Positions 1 through 13,400 of a stretch of DNA of 64,000 nucleotides are shown here, one piece after another (position 1 is the first letter of the stretch; each line of letters opens with the position of its first letter). The position numbers and the translations under genes were made by a program. Where the stretch lies: contig NC_091139.1 of the NCBI RefSeq assembly GCF_041381155.1, positions 8,804,383-8,868,382 of the forward strand, in the 5' to 3' direction. The stretch is from Argopecten irradians. Its lineage: Eukaryota > Mollusca > Bivalvia > Pectinida > Pectinidae. Below the pieces are notes generated by a model. The model was given only the letters and a program-made list of their open reading frames with translations, did no database searches and was not told the origin of the DNA.

Positions 1-254
1 ATTCAACTATTTAAGAGTTTATCTAAAAACCCCTAAGCACATACAGAGGTACATCTGCCGATCGTAAAATTGGAGGAGTTGCCAATCTCTGTGTATATAT
101 GTTTCTGATAAACATGTATGAAAAAAAAAGACAAAATTACATTTGTAAAGCTACATATACACGGTAAATAATTCATGTTTGGATTTCAGAAGCAATAACT
201 TTTTTTCAGATTAATAGAGTAATGTATGAAGTTTCTAGAAAGTCGATCATTCCC

Positions 255-598
255 GCGAGTATTTGCGCTCAAAGTTTCGTTACCTTCATCAGAAACATTT
301 AAATCCTTGGTTGTCGAAGTTTTATGACATTAGTTATGTGTTACTACTAAATGTGTAAACTAACTTGCAATGGAAGTAATTTTAATATTTGTTCTGCATT
401 TACTTATAAAGAACTTGAAATAATTTTGAGAAAAGTTTAAATCTTTTACCAACTAACACTTTGAGTTACTTGATAAATTGGTATTGACAGCGATTATAAT
501 ATACTATTTAAATCGCTGGTATTGATCAGCGCAAAGTTCAATAAATGTTCTATGTTGCGGGTTACCGGGTAATGAAAATCGAGCGCAAATACGTGCGA
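255..598. repeat. Weak inverted-repeat element
   Basis: Bases 255-290 and 567-598 are imperfect reverse complements that share the core 'gcgcaaatac'. The roughly 280 bp between them is AT-rich with no coding signal. This is compatible with a decayed MITE, but no target-site duplication is visible. Confidence 0.35.
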
Positions 599-1152
599 AT
601 CTATGTTTATTTGTCTGAAATCTAAAGTCAGCCGTAAACTGAGAGGCCTAATGCTATTGATCTTTATCAAATGTTATTGGTTATCTCGATTTATCGGTTT
701 TTCATAAACTTCGAGATAATGATTACCTTTATATAAGTGACACCGGCTGCACCTTGGCGAGCGATTGTTGTGTTATCAGCAAACTTTGTCCTAGAATATG
801 TGCGCCTTAAAAATCGTTCGTTATTAATTGCCAATATGTCGCCATATTTTGTAAAGTCAAAGTATAATACTAACGTATAATTATAATTTGGCGTGCGTCT
901 ACGGATTAAATTGAAAGCATATGCATAACAATTTACCTTCCTTTGCTGCGCGATAAGAGGATTTCTTTTTATATGATAAGCCGCATAAATTAAAAATGAA
1001 AGAGTATTTCCATGTTTCTGTGCACAATAACATAGTGTAGGGGTCTGTAGGCTTACGTATTGATTAAAATATGCAGATGTATGAAAAAAAATGTTTCGCC
1101 AGCATTCCCCGACCATGTTTTGATGGAATGTGCTTCTTTTAAACCAGATTTT

Positions 1153-1232
1153 CCGCCACAAGTTTTCTATCTTTGATAAAATGACAAAGTATCCGCCACA
1201 AGTTTTCTATCTTTGATAAAATGGCAAAGTAA
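1153..1232. repeat. 40-bp tandem duplication
   Basis: Two adjacent copies of a 40-bp unit starting 'ccgccacaagttttctatc' differ at very few positions, so the duplication is recent. It overlaps the end of a 156-codon minus-strand open frame (691-1161), which I do not accept as a gene. Confidence 0.8.
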
Positions 1233-1957
1233 TTAAGGTGTCTAACTCCCTGTCAATAGTACTCTTCCATCGCCGAGTGGTTAGGTGTCCAACCTCAGGT
1301 TTTTGTTTCTAGAGATATTTTGTATATTTCGGAATCTGAAATATCCAAATACATGTATACTAATTGTTATCAAGAGAAACATACATGTACATATAATTCA
1401 TGTACAGACTCACTGGTGGCAATTATCATCGGTTATTATGCCTGCAATGTTTTTGGGATTCCACCTGGTAAACTTGTATGCAGGATACCAGAATCGACCG
1501 AGGATTGTCGAATGAAAAAATAGTTCCACGAATTAAGCCGGGAGCAACCGATCTTTGTAGGGCTAGATTAGACGGTTAGACCGATTGAATCATTAAATTT
1601 GCATTACATCATTTATAGATTAAAAGTGGAAATGACAGTTTTGCGACTCATTTCAATTCATTATTTACAGTAGGACAGTACGTATATGCAAATTAAACAA
1701 ATATGCTTGCAATATTAATAATACTTAGACGTCTAAACATTATATAGATTAATCAGTATGTTCTAACAAATGGGAAGCACACTATATGTGAGTTATATTT
1801 TCTATCCCTTTTAATTACATGTGTTACTTTTAACGTCGTTCTCCGATGTGCTATACGCAGAGACTTGGGAATTAGGGGAATTATTTGTACGTAGAAATAT
1901 ACAGTTTAATATTCTATGATATATTTTATATGATTTTTAAAGTTTTTGTTTTTTTAT

Positions 1958-3418
1958 TTAAAGACGCTCTACCGCCGACAGAGCATACATGATACCCATC
2001 ATTTGATCAATAATTGGTGTGTAATCGTGAATACATATGTCTGATTATCACAAAAAGTAACTTAAAATAATTTATTTTGCTTTCGGTACATATACAATCA
2101 GTACTGCATTCCATATAGGACAGAGTGCCACGGATTTTTTTCGGGATGCAATTAATTATTTTTATATTTTTATCTTGAAGTAAAATTAGAAGGTCAAACT
2201 TTTCAATGGCGGTAATGGTGGAAAGTGAGTAACTTTTGTAACTGAAGAAAATTACTAAATCGTCTGCTCCTGTTTCTAATAGAGAAAAAATACCATTTGG
2301 CAGCGGTGGAGCATCTTTAACACACAAAAAAAATTATATGAAATAATCTATTTTGCCTTTGGTGCATGCACAATCAGTACTTCATTTCATATAGAATATA
2401 GTGCCACGGAATTAATATATTTTTGTATATATTTTTCACTTGGAGTAAAATTGTAAGCTCAAACTTTTCAATGGTGGTAATGGTGTAAAGTAAGTAACTT
2501 TTGTAACTGAAGAAAAATACTAATTCGTCTGCTCCTGTTTTTGATAGTGAAAAAAAAACCATTTGTCAGCGTTGGAGCATCTTTATCATGCTTAATTACC
2601 ATGACTATCAGGATATGTTAAAATGTATTTATTAAGCTGATATTACTTGGCCCCTGTGATGTTGCACCACCTCGTTTATATGTTGTGCATGTACGCATTT
2701 TATTCAGATACTATGACATGTAGATTAGCATTATCGAAATTTCTTTGGGATGAACTTCCAAAAATATTTTTATATCATTTATAACACCGAAGACCAAATG
2801 TTTGGCCACGACATGAGTAAAAGAACCCCTTTAAAATGTTCTTTATCTGTCCAAGACAATCTTTTTTAAAATAAACCATTAATAATTAAACTTTTTTTTA
2901 TGATATATAAAGATCTGCTGAGCCTAAATATGTAGCGATTTCCGATGGAATAATTTTTTCGATAGTAAAACTTTCCTAGTGTCTTCATCGAACTGCAATC
3001 TCTTTCGAAACCCTGAGGATCTCCCTCATCAGTTGTAACATATCTGTCTTGAACCATTGGAATAGCAGATCGATCTACACATGTAAACACTTTCGTTATT
3101 CAATCACTCATGTATGCACGATTTATTTCCGAACACATTAGTATTGTATTATTTTTCTTGGCCACTTTTTTAATCTATCAAATTTATGTTGTTGTGACTT
3201 GCCCCAACAGCCTCTAGTAGTTTAATCATGTCCCAAAACATCATCGAGAAAAAATTGGAGTACCATATTACACAGATTAAGTGTTAACTTAAAATCATAA
3301 TGAGACATAGTTTTCAATGGTGGTAATGGTGTAAAGTAAAGTAAGATAAGAAAAATACTAAATGTCTGATCCTGTTTTTGATAGTGGTACCAATGTCGGC
3401 GGTCAGAGCATCTTTAAT
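1958..3418. mobile_element. Cluster of MITE-like elements (taaagatgctc family)
   Basis: Three related copies lie at about 2,040-2,312, 2,330-2,588 and 3,290-3,418. All share a core around 'ttttcaatggtggtaatggt' and end in a terminus of the type 'gcggtggagcatcttta'. The reverse complement of that terminus sits at 1,961-1,983 ('aaagacgctctaccgccgac'), giving terminal inverted repeats for the first copy. The copies differ by many substitutions and indels, so they are old. No transposase is visible. The flanking TTTA/TTAA-like bases could be a target-site preference, which is inference. Confidence 0.6.
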
Positions 3419-4135
3419 TATCAATAATTACTATACATTGTGTCCGTAGATGATTTTTTTCCCAGCAGGATTTCAAAGTATTTCGCGGTTTCTGCGTTCA
3501 CGACCGATTCCGGCAAACCGTTCGAGACATTACCAACCACATTCATTACCCCTGTTGTTGGTGGATATTGGTGTTTTTGTTGTATTATTTTATTGTTTCA
3601 TCATCTTTACTATCACTGATTTATATTTCACTAAATTTAGACTTCTGTGTGATGCAATGTTTTTTGGTGTATATACTAAAAGTATACAATGATGTGTAAT
3701 AATTCGTTCATGTATCTCATAGATACTTTATCTTCTTAAAATAAATTTTATGATACATGAAAATCAAGGCTTTGAGTTAACTCTCCAAATGATACATCAT
3801 ATATAAGTACAAGAAAATATTATCATATGTCATCATTGTAACAAGCCAAACAATCATGGACCTGTTTAATACTTTGTTGCAGCTATCTGTGGCGATAATT
3901 ACAGGGGTTAGTAGTAGTAATCACTATAGTATCACAAGGGTATACAGGTATAATAGAAAGAAGTCAGAGTTACCGGGATTGCCTTCACAAAGAAAAAAAA
4001 ATGAAAAATATCCCAACTCCACTTCTTAAGTGACAATATAAATCCCAACTGATTTATGAATGTTATAAACTTACTTCAAGGTGTTCTATTAATAGTTAAA
4101 GCGTTAATATTGGGCAGAGATGCAAAGATATATGT

Positions 4136-5864
4136 TTTAGCTAGTGTATTGGGGGAAAATACTCTAATGTATTCTGTGAAAAAGGTATAATCCAAAGATG
4201 ATATTCTTCTATAATTTATTACAGTCGGGTGCGGAGCGGAGAATATCCAACTCTACACTTCCAAACCTAGGCCTAAAGTGAATATACAAGTAATACAAAA
4301 TGATAATATACAAAAATATACAGGAACAAACGTTTGTAAACAGCACTTAGTTTAAACGTGAATATACAATAGTCGCTAATTAACTGACGCAAGCGTTAAT
4401 CAAAGAAGGATTTAAAAGAAACACAGTTAAATACGGCATTATACTTCTAAAGAATATTAAGTATGCTGTCTTAAACCGCGTGACAGTTTGCTCCCCTCCT
4501 TTAATAAGACACGTCCTCGTGTCGCATATTACCGACGACGACACTGTGGTCTAAATGTCCTACAGTCCCTGGGTACCACTTTTTGTCACAGCGACCTTTT
4601 TATGTCGCTCAATGTCCAGTTCTCTTTCGAGATGTTCCAATTTTTATTTTCTGTTTCTTTGTCAAGTTGATAGTATATTGTTGTTCTCCTGCTCCAAATA
4701 TTCTATTCGCGAATTTAGATATTTTCTGCGTTTTTGTTTGTGTCTATAATTCCCTGTTCCGTTGACGTCCTTTAAATGTTTACTTATTGCTTGCTAGTAG
4801 TTGCCTGTTTGTTGCTTGCAATGTTTCAATTTGGTCCGAAAGTTTTCTTTCAACGGTTCTGCGCTGTTTGAAATCGTTCACACTTTGTTTCGAGAGACTT
4901 GACAAGTTTCAGTAATTTTTCCTTTTCCGTCATTTAGCACATGGCACCTGTCACTAAGAAACGTTGATCTGCTTTTACCTGCCCGTTTGGATGTTTCACT
5001 TGTCTGTCCACTACATGGTTTAGTTTGCATCTTGATCAGCTCATCATTGGAAACAGATGCAAAGGGTGCAGAGGCGAAAAATTCCCTTTTTAATCTGAAA
5101 GTTTTAATTCTCTGTTGATCTCTTATCTTCTTAGCGCGGGACTTTGTTTTATTGCTACTTTTCACTGCCGGACATTTCCGAGCGTTGACGTTTCTCTCGT
5201 ATCACTTTTTTTGAAGCACATTCTTGAGAAATGTCCAAGATTTCCGCACTTAAAACACGACACATTTTTAGCGGGACAAGAAAAGCGATGGTCTGAATAA
5301 AGAATTCCACCTCTTCCACATTTTCTACACTCACTTAAAACTGGTCCTCCATAGTTCATCTGAGGTAGTGTCCCAAAACGCTGGCAAAGTCCATGGCTAG
5401 GGTTTTAACATGTGCATTTTACCCTGGTGAAATATCCAGTTCTCCATTTGTAAAACATTGTATGTCCCTTGCACGGATATCAAGTCTTAGTAATGAGCGA
5501 CCGTATCGTAGCCCCAGCTAAAAAGTGGACTTGCCCGGAGATTCTCACACCAACTTTCACAGAGCTATAGCTAGTGTATTGGGGAAATAGCTCTAATGTA
5601 GTCTGTGAAAAAGGATAATCCAAAAGATGATATTTTCTATATACTGATTTATTACAGTCGGGTGCGGAGCGGAGAAATATCCAACTCTACACTTCCAAAC
5701 CTAGCCTAAAGTGAATATACAAGTAATACAAAATGATAATATACAAAATATGTATTGTAAACAACTTATTGATATTTAGAAAGATCGATTTTATGTTCGA
5801 GTAGATTAAAACAAATAAATAACATCAAAAATGGTCCGAATAGGAAGTCATAAACCGCGTGACA
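4136..5864 (-). mobile_element. Fossil LTR retrotransposon, Ty3/Gypsy-like, short
   Basis: Two long terminal repeats, 4,136-4,485 and 5,566-5,864, flank about 1.1 kb. They share about 170 bp of near-identical sequence plus a common end 'ttaaaccgcgtgaca'. The duplicated target TATGT lies at 4,131-4,135 and 5,865-5,869. On the minus strand each LTR begins TGTCACGCGG, and a polypurine tract (complement of 4,488-4,504) directly precedes the downstream LTR, which fixes the orientation. Near the 5' LTR a minus-strand frame (5,162-5,359) encodes a gag-like double zinc knuckle including [14 protein letters not shown] (CX2CX4HX4C). No protease, reverse transcriptase or integrase region is present. The element is broken and old, judged by LTR divergence. 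The Ty3/Gypsy assignment rests on the knuckle pattern and is moderately sure. Confidence 0.8.
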
Positions 5865-5869
5865 TATGT

Positions 5870-7490
5870 ATTAAAAATATTGATATTTATAAAAAACGAT
5901 TTTAGTTGCTATGTATAATGAAGTTCAATTCTGGTGGTATGTTTCTTTCGTCTCTCAAACACAGGTGCATAAAGTACCAAGGTGTAATCAAAGCTCCCCT
6001 AAACCCTGATTGGCCTTCCCGTATATGTTATCCCTGACGCATCTACGTCTGTCTGCTTCTTTCGGTGATTGGGGGTCTCTAATGTGCTATGGCCAGGTGT
6101 TTTCACAATGGATACACATGCCAGCGAATCCCCTTTAACAGTGTATAACAAAATACAACCAGATCTGAAATTGCTCAGGATTTATTCACAAACAATTCAA
6201 GTCTTTGTTTCTCTCGATCAAGATATTACCTTCTTCCTACATTACATTTAATTGGGTTTATTCCATGGGGGCATGTATTGGAGAAAGGGGTGTTGAGGTA
6301 AAGGGGAGATCTCGGATTCGTACATACCGTACTTGTTCTATTTTCAGATTCCCACATAAATTCGACAATTAAGACAGGAAAACGGGGCTTGTCAGATAGC
6401 AAAGACAATGCTGATTTAACTGTGACACATGAGACAATTATAATGAATAGACAGCTTTATTATAGCATTCATTATTATACATGCCCAGTTGTGTTTCTGT
6501 GATCGTTGTTCAAACCACAAGGCTAGCTTAAGCTTTTACAAATGATGGAATATTTCGTGAAAAACATTTCAAAATAACAAATGTAAAAGGAAAGCTGTAT
6601 AGGGTTTATCTAACTTATCATTTCCAACTAGTACTGGGCTTTATACCTTTGCAGCTTTACCTAAGATGAATTGATTCGTTGCATAGCGTAATTTTCGTAC
6701 CTTAATTTACACAGAGCAGATGTAAGGAGTATTAACAAAAGCATTTATTCATGAACCTCCAACAGGTAAATGTAGCAATGGTATCTGAAATACTGCGCAC
6801 CAGCTTATTTTTGTGGTGACAATGTTTTGCGTTTTTACGCCTATTATTCATTACTGCGATATGACTTCGCGACATACAGCTTTGTTGGTACACGAATAAC
6901 ACCTTGTGGGGCGCTTAATTTCCGCAAAATCTGTTCGTCAGCGGACGCAAACATAAACGTGGTTTACAGTAGGCGCCACGAGAAGGCGCCGCAAGCCTCA
7001 TAAAGGAAAAGTTTTTTGGCGCACCAACATTTGCGCAAATAATCACAACCGCAGGCTAGGATCGTCTAAAACTTAATCAAATTGATCACATGGACAGGAA
7101 GTCAATAGTGTTTGACGCGAGTAGTCGCTAAAATATAAATAACAAATTATTCAACATTGGACGTTATAAATGTGAAAGACTTCTGGTTTATCACATAACG
7201 TGGTGGTTATAAGAGATCTATCTTTAGCACTTATTTGATTTGTCTCGTATGAAGAAACAACACCTCATGTTAGAAGTTTTTCACGCGTAAGTTGAGAGAT
7301 ATATTGTTCCTCCCGTCTTGTACATCTAAGAACTGCCGGATAATTCCAAGTATTTCCCGGAAAATGTTCCATATGACATACGTAACACCATCCACTGGTT
7401 CTATTGTATGTATGGGTATCAGCCCAATCACAAGCGAATGAATGATAATTTATATTCCAATTTTTTTCAGCAATAATCTCCAAGTTCTAC
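5870..7490. other. Intergenic stretch, no gene seen
   Basis: AT-rich sequence 3' of the minus-strand gene that ends at 7,492. I see no splice-bounded open frame, RNA gene or clear repeat. A few CG-containing patches around 6,950-7,020 have no recognisable structure. Confidence 0.5.
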
Positions 7491-7491
7491 A

Positions 7492-10400
7492 TCATTCACC
7501 AAAAGAAAGGTCTTTTGTAGACCCTTTTCTGATAGCGGGTTTGTTCCGGGATTTCTTTGCAGAACTGTCACTTTTTACAAGTTCTGGAAAGTGATTTCCG
7601 CTTCCAGGTTCCGAACCATACATAAGCCATGTCATCACAAATTCTTTGGAAGGCATATTGGCGGGAAGTGAAGTCTTACTGGGCAGTCTCCCGACTATTG
7701 CCAGATCCTCTCTAGCTTCCTTGTTAGCACTGAAATCATTGTCTAATGAAGAGTTCGACACCATTTTTCGTACCTTCCCGTTCTTTTTCACATATTGGGG
7801 AGGAGAACCGCCATGATGGTTCGACATATACATAAGATCAGTTTTCTTGTCAAATTTACTATGCATAGGACATGGCGACGCGCGCACTTCCGGTAGAATT
7901 CCGCTAGACTCTAGCCTGACGGAGTTGGCCCTGGCAACCTTGTCTATTGCATCGTCAGGGAAGTCAAGGCCGTCTTGGGAGGAACAGTCCATCGCCCTAC
8001 AACAAACAATAAAAAAAATAACATAAATAACGATATAAACAATAATATAAATAACAACATAATATCACATAACAGGATTGTAAGTGACACCGTTGACTGC
8101 ATCAAGGTTGATAAAAAGCAAACGGGAACTTGGCAAATTTTCTCAAGGACGTGTTTGCATTGTGATTGTAAGGGCTGAATGTGATTTCCAACGTTATGGT
8201 CATTACAAACATTTTATAATGGATGTGCTTTTTGAGACTTTAATTGATTCGTACATTGTGTATTATTTATAGTGATGCCTCATGAAAGTTTACTGCCAAA
8301 GACGGCCAGCAAGACAGCCAACCCATATTATGGAACCGGGCAACAGAAAGAGCAGTTGTCTCACTCATGAAACGCCGAGCGTTAGACAGGTATATAAACT
8401 CTACCATTGGTATAGACCATGATGTGTATGATTTAAGTACTCCGTAAACGTCTGGAGTACCAATAAATATCAACACTTGATTTTGAGTGGATAACAAAGT
8501 CGGTCTGTTTGTTTACACTATACAACTTTATTGTTGTAGAATGTCGGAGTCGTTGGTAGTCCAGGAATGAACTTACACAGGTAAATCATATATATCACAC
8601 CAGCGACATATTTCTCCTCATTTCCCACTAATGTGATAAGTCTCCATGTTGGTATTACACACACTAAAATCACGGGTATATTGCCTTATGAAACACCATT
8701 AGGACAACAATAGTATATACATGCACATTGTTTACGAAAGAATAAATAACATTATGTTTCCAGACAGTTCATGCTTCATTTAATGACATTTATGACATCA
8801 GGAAATGCCAAAGTGGAATATCTATGCAACTTATTCGAATTTTCACAATCTATTTTATGTATCATTTAATTCATTAGTTTTGTTGACATCACAGATTATG
8901 ATTTTGTTAGGAATACAAACAGCATATTTCACTCCTCATCGGCTAAGTAAACTGATCATATTATGTACACAGCGGTATTGATAATAAGTTATTATAAAAA
9001 TTCCGTCTTTAGGCTATCTTAGTAGTCACACATATAAATATCAATTTCATGTTTGACCAAGTGCTTATATTAAGTTTTAGGCACACATTTCTTAAATATT
9101 CTGACAAAGAAAAAAATTGAATAGAAGTTTACTTTGACAGTACTAGATACTTTGACAGGCTTTGACCTTTGACAGTACTAGTTACTTTGACAGATTTTGA
9201 CAGTACTAGTTACTATGACAGATTTTGACAGTACTAGTTACTTTGACAGCTTTTGACAGTACTAGTTACTTTGACAGCTTTTGACAGTACTAGTTACTTT
9301 GACAGACTTTGACAGTACTAGTTACTTTGACAGACTTTGACAGTACTAGTTACTTTGACAGTACTAGTTACTTTGACAGATTTTGACAGTACTAGTTACT
9401 TTGACAGATTTTGACAGTACTAGTTACTTTGACAGATTTTGACAGTACTAGTTACTTTGACAGATTTTGACAGTGCTAGTTACTTTGACAGATTTTGACA
9501 GTACTAGTTACTTTGACAGCTTTTGACAGTACTAGTTACTTTGACAGCTTTTGACAGTACTAGTTACTTTGACAGACTTTGACAGTACTAGTTACTTTGA
9601 CAGATTTTGACAGTACTAGTTACTTTGACAGTACTAGTTACTTTGACAGACTTTGACAGTACTAGTTACTTTGACAGTACAAGTTACTTTGACAGTACTA
9701 CTTACTTTGACAGTATTATCTGACAATGCAAGTTTGAAGTATTAGTTACTTTGACAGCACTAGTTAATTTGACAGTACTAGTTACTTTGACAGTTCAAGT
9801 TACTTTGACAGTACTAGTTACTTTGACAGTATTATCTGACAATGCAAGTTGAAGTATTAGTTACTTTGACAGTACTAGTTAATTTGACAGTACTAGTTAC
9901 TTTGACAGTTCAAGTTACTTTGACAGTACTATTTATTTTGACAGACTTTGATAGCACTAAATACTGTGATAGTGCTAGTTACTTTGACAGCACTATATTT
10001 TGACAGTACTAGTTGAAAAGTCTAGTTACTTTGACAGAACCAACGTGAGTCTGAGCTTCACTTGACCTTGATACACGAAAGTGGCGTTCAGAAAGATAGC
10101 CAATGCGTGCCAATGACAGACTGTGTGTAAACACATTAGTTAGAAGGCGCGATACACAATTACAAACAAAATAGGAGTTACATTTGTGTTCAACTACCGT
10201 GATTTTATCTAAATAAACTACGTCATAAGTCGACAGAATTTTAAAACAAGACAAAGGTCTCTGATCAAAAGGTGTTAGTTTGTAATGAGTGTGTATCTGA
10301 GGCGACAGAGGAGATTGCAGTTAATGTGTATACAGATCAGACAAGTATAATGGTCCTTATTGGTCCGATAGAGTCAGAAAAAACCCATCATACTAGGGAA

Positions 10401-13400
10401 GCCAACAGACCAAGCTGTGTTGTTAAAGATCAAATGATAAAAACAAAGATAGGTATCCAAGAAACACCTGCCTTTATAGGGGGACAATAAATCAATAAAC
10501 AAACTCCTATGGGATCTATACTGCATTGTTTTTGTAAGTTAGTACTCATCAAATCAATTTAAGTAATATCTATATTGTGTCGATTTTGTCGTTAGCTTAT
10601 TTTGGCGATTCGTTTACTACACGTCCGATGAACAACTCTCTTACTCTATGTTCTATTGTCATTAAAGATGTCACTATAAGCTTGCTTGTTGTGTCTTCAT
10701 ATGTGTTCTGAAGAGGGGATTGTAAAGTCTAAAAGTGAAGATACGCTAGCTGTCAGTCACTAAGGATTTAATATAAGAATGCCCAAGATGATATGTCTGC
10801 AAGAGGGAAAACAATGGTCGCAATTTCGCGATCATGCAATGACGGCATCACATACCCAAAAAAATTCATATACTATATATGCCAGTTGTTACATGAAATA
10901 ACCAAGAGAAACAAAATTACCCCTGCCTTAATAGATACGGATACTGCTTGCTCACCAGGCAAGACATTTGTTCCCAACCAGAGACCAATGTCGTATAACC
11001 AAGGGCATCTCACAGTTTTATCCCTAATGACATCAAGACAAATGATCATTTTACAGTCTACAAAGAGTGTAACGTAATCTGAAGTCTTGGCTAGCAACAA
11101 TATCTTCACGGAGGAGGCAATGGTCAAAGGGACAAGACTATTACATTTTCAATATTCATCGCTATGGCGTTAGACGAACCTGCCCTGCAAAGTTTGACTG
11201 ATTGACATATTATCATAAACTTTCAAATTCTTATTGAAGAATACCACTGGGGTAATGACATCTTGAAAACACATCACTGACCTTTTGGAGGACGGATCTT
11301 TGTCTACGACTGCTAGTCTCGCAGACAACAGACAGAAACCACTGCTGGTACGCCTTCTATGTATAGACGCCATTTGTGGATAGCTACCACAAGCAGACGA
11401 CAACTTAGATGTCCGTGTGGGAATTCATAAATGGCGGGTGGCCATTGAATACCACCAAAATGTCACTAAGATATCATATCATGAATATTTTAGCCAAAGT
11501 GTAAGAAAAAACGTATGCATCCGTGAACTATACATCAAGTCACAACACCCTATCCTTGTACAAGCGGAATGGTCCCCAATTAGGTCAGACAGTTCCGATT
11601 CATAAAGCAATGTTCAGTTTTGAAACTCAGCAAATCACCAACGGTCCATTTAAGCAACAACCTTTCACTGAATTTTGTTACCCCACAGTCATTGTATCAA
11701 CTCAAATAAGGAAATTGTCCGTGGAAAAAATCAAACAGAACAACTCTTCGTTAAGAATGAGATCCACACTTTCTCGCACTCCTTTGGTAAACTACACAAA
11801 CGTTTACGCGAGGCGAATTTTTCCTGGGATTAGTTCCTTCTTAGAAGAGATCTGCGGCGTTCGATAAGAAGCTGCCACAGGCTTCTATCATTATGAGCTC
11901 AGGAATGTCTTGAGGAGTTTTTTCATTCAACAAATATTATAAGGATCCTGTCCAACAATTTCCAATACTCCCAAGGAACAAGTCACAAATCTGACAAGTA
12001 GCAAGCAAAGCCATATTAAGCTCAACGTCAAATCCTGTTTTGAATGATAATTTCCTGAGCATCGCCCAATGGGTTTGAGTTCCGTATAGAACTAAGTTTT
12101 TCGCCTATATTGACCAGCTTTGTTATCCTTACAAATCTGTATCTTTGTATCTAACTATCTTGGGTCATGTCGACTTTTAATTTACTATTCTGTCGACACC
12201 TGTTCATGTCAATTACCCTTAATCCCCCACTTGATTCCACAAAGTCACTTTATCAGTTTCCATTCACCTGTACAGGTAGACCAATGTCAGGAATACAAAA
12301 GTCCTTTCAAAAGGTTTGGAACTAATATAAATGGAAGTCCCTCCGGAACGAAGCACCCGGTTATCCGAGCTACTTATTACAAACTCCACCTGAGGTGTCG
12401 GCGTAGAGTATATATCCTATGAGTAACTGCCACAATAAACTGGGCTAAAATGGCCATTGTTCACGACTGTATCAATAGAATAAATCAAAAAGCACCTTTA
12501 ATCTACTGTATGTACGTAGTCTTGTCTCTCGGGGGCATTCGATAACAACTTCAAATAGTCTATAAATACCTATAAATATCACAAGCTAATTGTGCATTAT
12601 TCCCGGTGTACGAAGTAACACTGCTATTTTGTTAGAACAAATGAATTGGAGTGGTTTTGTTTCGCGCGGCAATGTGAACTCGATACCCGCGGAATTAGGC
12701 CCCGTATAGTTTGTTATTGAGGTGATGTCTTATATTTGTTATCGATACCCATATATTATGTATCTGTCTGACACATAAATCATGACAAGATCACTTAACT
12801 GGTGTTAATAGAATGTTAATCAAGAATAAATCCTTCATTAAACCAGCTCCGGGCATATATAAGCATCCGAAACACACCCGACCCGATGGGGATATTCCAG
12901 GGAATACGCCCGTAATTTATAGACTTACTGACGTCAACTATGTTTTTGGACACTGCAGTATGTTGATAATGTGTCTCGATGTGATAGCGAAACTCTTTGT
13001 CTACATTATAGTGCTATCTCACTGAAGCACACTGCCGAAGACAGTACCTCATACCAGTCACATCATACCTACAATATTGTCAGACGATGGTACGCAGGCT
13101 CTATGTAGGAGCAGTAACTATCATTTTGTTCGGACTCTGCAGCGTGACGACCAGGGGAGAGAATCAGGAACCTCCCTCACAGAGTCACACGATCCGCTCG
13201 AGACCAAAATTAAGATGGTGTCAAGGAAGCACTGCTTCACATATGTAAGAAGAACAACGTCTTTGGCAATTTAAATATGGCTTTCGATTTCGTTCTGGTT
13301 GAAATTAAATATGGTTTCGATGAACAGTTCAAGTCGATTGCAATATCCTATATTACACTGGACGCTCAAATGCCAAGAAATATGTGATTTCATTGAACAT

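Noticed and set aside
691-1161. 156-codon minus-strand open frame
   Set aside because: Long for AT-rich DNA, but with no domain, no splice or promoter support, and its start overlaps a 40-bp tandem duplication.
1268-1300. tRNA gene
   Set aside because: Only an A-box-like stretch (gccgagtggttaggtgtc) is present. There is no B box or acceptor stem, so it is at best a SINE fragment.
11523-11867. 114-codon plus-strand open frame and neighbours at 10.8-11.4 kb
   Set aside because: No recognisable motif and no splice sites at sensible places. Adjacent frames on both strands are equally open.
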